From Nipponacmea schrenckii (taxonomy: Eukaryota > Mollusca > Gastropoda > Lottiidae): a DNA stretch of 64,000 nt. This document shows positions 53,301-59,300 of the stretch, piece after piece. A model generated the notes under the pieces. It was not told the DNA's origin. It did no database searches and worked only from the letters and a program-made list of their open reading frames with translations. A program made the position numbers and the translations under genes. The stretch spans positions 21,080,001 to 21,144,000 of the forward strand of contig JAUJPP010000012.1 in the NCBI GenBank assembly GCA_030562195.1, given 5' to 3'. How positions within the stretch are numbered: the first letter of the stretch is position 1; the number at the start of each line of letters is the position of its first letter.

Positions 53301-56300
53301 TAGTGGTTTCTTTCGTACACTATTTTATAAGTTCTTCAAATTCCCATTTTAATATACTAGCTTTTATATGTAAGTGAACATGACTTTAAGCCTGTGCCAG
53401 TGCCTTCTGTGGAATAGTAATATGTTTTGTCATGTACATACAAAATTGGACAATATTCAAGCATAAACCAATGAATAATAAAACGGGTACTTACTGGGCA
53501 AATATTATCATCATATTATGAGTATCTATTGCATTGTAATATTCAGTTAAATTTCTCTAAAAAAAAAGTTTAATTATCTTGATAAGTAAAAAAAATAAAC
53601 TGGATGCCAACAATCTTGTTGATGTTCTCAGTATCTGATGTTTGTTAATTGAAGCAGTTAGGCCAGTTATGCACACAAAGGACACAACCTACAGGGTTTC
53701 AGAACTTAAAGGTATAATAGGTTTTAGAATGAACATAAATTTTGAAAATTTTAAATTTGGTAAGTGAGAGCTCTATTCATCAGTAAATATACCTGCTGCC
53801 ATAAATAACATAGAATAAATAAATATCCAAAACACTAAGAAATTATCCATAAAGATGCATTTGATTATTGAAAAACGCTTAAAAATTGATTAAGCGTTTT
53901 TCAAAAATGACTTACGTTTTGCGCGTTTTTCCAGATTTTACAGGGATTCTGTTACTTTATGACACCAGGTAAGTTCCCTGATGAATGTAATACTAGTATT
54001 GACCTTTCTTGAGAACTAAAATTTATGTTCATGCTAGGACCTATTGTCCCTTTAATGACTTGAACAAAATACCCTTGACCCTATCTTAATCTCTATTGCT
54101 TTTACCCTGGGAAAGCTTAAAGCAATACTCCGTCTTATAATGAACATAAAATTTAAACTTGGCCAATAAGAGCATATATTCATCAGTAAATATACCTGCT
54201 GCCATAAATAATATAACAGAATCCTTATATAATCTGATAAATCCATAAAGATGCAATGGATTATTGTAAAATGCTTAATAAAAGAGTTTTTCAATAATGA
54301 CTTAGTTTTGTGAGTTTTCAAGATTTTAAGGGATTCTGTTACTTTATGACACCAGGTAAGTTCACTGATGAATATATACTCATATTCACTTTTCTTGAGA
54401 ACTTAAAGTTTATGTCTTTTCTAAGACGCAATATCACAGTAGCTTTGCAGCCATAACATAACTAAGTTTGAGAAAAAGGATTTCTTACACTGGCAGGAAT
54501 ACTAGGTAGTTGGCTGGGATCAGGACCACTAAAACTAAACATCTGAAAAGAGAAGAATAGAATTAAGAGGGTTAACAACTTATTCAGACAGAAAGGTGAG
54601 GGAGGGGCTGGGAAAATGGAAAATTTTCAGACGAAATGGTCCTTTTTGCATATACTGCTTGCTCAAATTAACAATGAAGTCAGTGATCTTATTGGACTAA
54701 TGGGAATGAGAGCCCTTGGAGTAATATGTAGTTCTGAAGATCAATGTCATGCAGTGAGCAATGAGGTTTAAAAATTTAATCTTACCAAAATAAAGGAAAT
54801 TACTGAATAAGTGCCAGTATAAAAATAAATTAGTTACCTCCTGATTGGCTACTATAGTAACAGGAACTTTTGGCATGGGAATTTCTAGGTTATAGGTCTC
54901 TTCTAACAATGGAACCACGGAATTTAATTCTGAACGATTGAGTATTTCAGCTATCATATTTAATAATTTATAAAATATTTCAAACCATGGTAAACAACTG
55001 AAATGGCAAAAAATGGAGTTTTACATCCTAATGATTTGCATTTGAGTATATGACGTTTTTTTAGTGGCCATTGAAGAGCTTCCATTCACCTCTCTTGACA
55101 ATAGGTTCTATAGCACTGTCGGTTAGAGCATTAGTATGGACATAACATCATTTGCTGTAGGCCCAACATGATCATCTGATGGCCTCGATCAACCGAGATG
55201 TAGATGCCAAGAGGTTTGGCCAAGGACCCGCTAGTAGAAAGGATCCTCAACTGTGTACCTAATTTGTTATTCTTGTAAAATATAGTCATTTTTCTTTCTC
55301 TTCAACTAAAATGGAGTTTTACATCCATATATTCTACATCTGAGAATGTGAACTTGAAATTTTATTATCATTGAAGGGGTTTACATAGATTTTTGTGTTT
55401 CTATTCATATCCTCCAGCATGAAAGAGATTGCAGAGACAACCCTTAAAGACCTCTATTAAAGAGGGTAGAAAAGGCCTTATATGCAAACACATAAAGTTA
55501 TACAAAAAGTAAATATGCAATTTCATTTGCTTCCAAATTTCATTGTCATGAGATAAACTTTGTAGACTAATTCCTCATAAGACAAAGGAAATCATGAGAG
55601 CTAAAAGACAATGCAATATACATTTGAGACAAATTGCAAATTAAGGCAAAGAAAGGAATCTTTTTTATTCTGATGGGTTTTTAAATATGGTATTATGTCT
55701 ATACAATCAATTCACTTTTTGTTATTACTATATGACAATAAATAACAGGCAACATAAAGACAGAATTATGGTTATTTAACCTCCTACAAAGGATATTTGA
55801 TCTCAAGGCAATGTTGTTTCATGACATTAAGTTTGTGGATTTGATTGAGGTAGTTGATGTGATCTGGCATGAATATGAATTCTGGTTTTCATCATGATTC
55901 TTATTGGTTCCACTGGCTTTATAAGAATTTCGTAATACAATGCGTTGGCCCAGTTATATGATATGCTTCTTATACCTTGACTGCAATAGACACCTTTCTA
56001 GTATCTAAGAATGCAGTGATATAGTTGGTACCGTACAATAGTAAATACTGACAGTATGAAGCTCATAACAGCTGGTGAAGATGTGAAGATAAAAAAGGTG
56101 ACCATTGCAGTCAAGGTATAAGTAGGAAGTTTGTAACAGCTTGACATTGTGAAGATGTGATACCAGAAAGGTGACTACTGCTGTCAAAGTATAACTTTAA
56201 AAATTCATAGCAGCTTGTGAAGATGTGATATAAGAAAGATGACTATTATAGTCAAGGCATAAGTACAAAGTTGTGCTTTCATGAGACTATGTTCTCATCA

Positions 56301-59300
56301 CCTTCACTAGAAATGCGGCTATTGCAGTCAAGGTATAAGTACGAAAATTCATAGCAGCTTGTAAAGATGTGAAAGTGAATATTGCAGTCAAGGTTAAAGT
56401 TTAAATAGTTTGTAACAGCTTAAGGAAAATGTAACTGAAAAAGTTCAAGCGACCCACCTTATTATACATAGCGTTGTCTGAGCTCCAGGTGTATGGCGAC
56501 AAAAACCAAACTTAAATAGGCCTTCAATGTCAGTAAACACAAAGGTAAAATGGTCGACGTTGCCGCAGTCAATCTCACACGGGTAGGCGAACTTTGGTGA
56601 CGATTTTAATACATCCTGGAAAACAGAAGAAAATCATACTACGTCTTAGAATGAACATAAAATTTTAAACTTGGTCAATAAGAGTATATATTCATCAGTA
56701 GATATACCTACTGTCATAAATAACATAACATAATCCTTATATAGTCTGATAAATCAAAAATACTTAGTAATTATCCATAAAATTTAAGTTTTCAAGAATG
56801 GTCAATATGAGTATATATTCATCAATAGATATACCTGCTGTCATAAATAACAGAATCCTTGAATTATCTGACAAATTCAAAAAACTTAGTAATTATCCAT
56901 AAAAACTTAATTATTTGAATTTTCCAGCTTTTACAGGGAGTCATTTACTTTATGACACAAGGTAAGTTCACTGATGTCAAATTTCCCTCATTGCACACTG
57001 CATGGCATTGCCAGCTTTGATCAGCTGAATAAAAATCGTATGTAAAACACCACCTCATTGAACACTGCATGGCATTGCCCTAATACATTTAATCAGTTGA
57101 ATAAAAATCGTATGTAAAACACCACCTCATTGAACACTGCATGGCATTGCCCTAATACATTTAATCAGTTGAATAAAAATGGGATGTAAAACACCACCTC
57201 ATTGAACACTGCATGGCATTGCCCTAATACATTTAATCAGTTGAAGAAAAATGGGATGTAAAACTCAAACTTCTGTATTTAATCGCTCCACAAATCAACT
57301 GAATCAAACCACAGCTCTTGTCACATTTCCCTCAGAAGACAACCTATGAATTTTTTATGAGGAAAAATCGTGAAATTGCTCACTGATGGCCAAATTTTGT
57401 TTATGGCAACAAATTAATGGAATTAATTTCAGTGTTATGACAATAAAACTTGATCAAAAAACAATTCCAGAAATATCGGAGCAATATGGAAGCGTCGGAA
57501 AATGGTTCCTGATTGGATTAGCCATAAGTTATGGTATTTGTATTCGTATACCACTCAAATATTAAAGTATATTTATTATGCCGTAAAGTGACAGATTGGG
57601 GACAGATTCACCATTTTCAGAGTCGACTTCACAGAGCTTATCTTATGGAGATTTGTTATTTATATCAAGGACACTGATAGCATCAATTTACACTAGTTTA
57701 ATTTTTAGTCAAATGTCTATGGTTCCTGTTGTTCCACTAAATCTAAGTCTGTGATTACGTCACTTATAGTAAAAGCTGTAAAAGGTGATAAGAGCATACC
57801 AAATGTTTGTGTATATATTGTGTATATATATTATTTATCTATATTGTATGTTTATAATACTGTATTATAGTATCATTCATAATAGGTGATTATCATATAC
57901 ATATTTTTGAAAATAAAATGTTAAACAACAGGACAATAGTACTGTAGGCAGGCCCTTTGCTAGGGTGTGGTACATGGTGGCTGAGCCCCACCAAGCGAGA
58001 ATGGGGACCCACTTCCGTTAGTGTCTATCGACATCCCTTCGTAAAGTTACCCTTTGGACCTCTCCCCAATCCAGTTTGCAGGCCCCATGACAATAATTCA
58101 GAGCCCCAGTAACCATTCAATCCTGCAGACGGGGCAAACTGTAGGCTAAAAGGCTTGAATTGAACTGAACTAAAAATTAAATTGAAACAATCACTTCTGC
58201 ACTAGTAATTTCATATTGACTTAAGATGACCTTTGAACTGTTTATAGTACAATGTGAGTGTAACTAGGAACTAAATATAATGCCATTGTATAAGGGCTGG
58301 TCATTTCAAGATGACCTATGACCTTTGACCTTAATTAGGACAAGTAGTATAACAATAACAACTTAAAGACATGTGAGGAAATGTTATTTCTAAAAATAAG
58401 CAATGAAACAAAAACAAAATTTCCTTGTACCTTAATCTAAAATTGATTGAAATTTTTCTAAACTTTGTATTGAGTGAGGTATCCATTTGCCATACTATTT
58501 CAAGACTGTGGGTTAATACAAGTGAGGTAAATTACATATTCATAGTCTACTATTGTCCAAACCACACCCTTATTCGTTATACTTTCTCAAGGCCGTGGTA
58601 ATACATTTGAGGGAAATTGTCAAATCAAATTTGGCCCACGAAATTTTATAGGAAATCTAACCCAATCAATGCTTTGTTCTCACTTCCACACATGCCAAAT
58701 GAAATGAAGTTGACCTAGTTTAATATGGGTTAATAAGACCATGAAGTGTAGTGGTCTTAGTTAAATACAGGTAAATAAGACCATATCAAAACAAAGTGTA
58801 GTGGGTTTAGTTTAATACAGGTTAATAAGACCATGTTAAAACAAAGTGTAGTGGGTTTAGTTTAATACAGGTTAATAAGACCATATCAAAACAAAGTGTA
58901 GTGGGCTTAGTTTAATACAGGTTAATAAGACCATATCAAAACGAAGTGTAGTGGGCTTAGTTTAATACAGGTTAATAAGACCATATCAAAACAAAGTGTA
59001 GTGGGTTTAGTTTAATACAGGTTAATAAGACCATATCAAAGCAAAGTGTAGTGGGTTTAGTTTAAAACAGGTTAATAAGACCATATCAAAACAAAGTGTA
59101 GTGGGTTTAGTTTAATACAGGTTAATAAGACCATATCAAAGCAAAGTGTAGTGGGCTTAGTTTAATACAGGTTAATAAGACCATATCAAAACGAAGTGTA
59201 GTGGTCTTAGTTTAATACAGGTTAATAAGACCATACCAAAGCAAAGTGTAGTGGTCTTAGTTTAATACAGGTTAATAAGACCATGTCAAAACGAAGTGTA

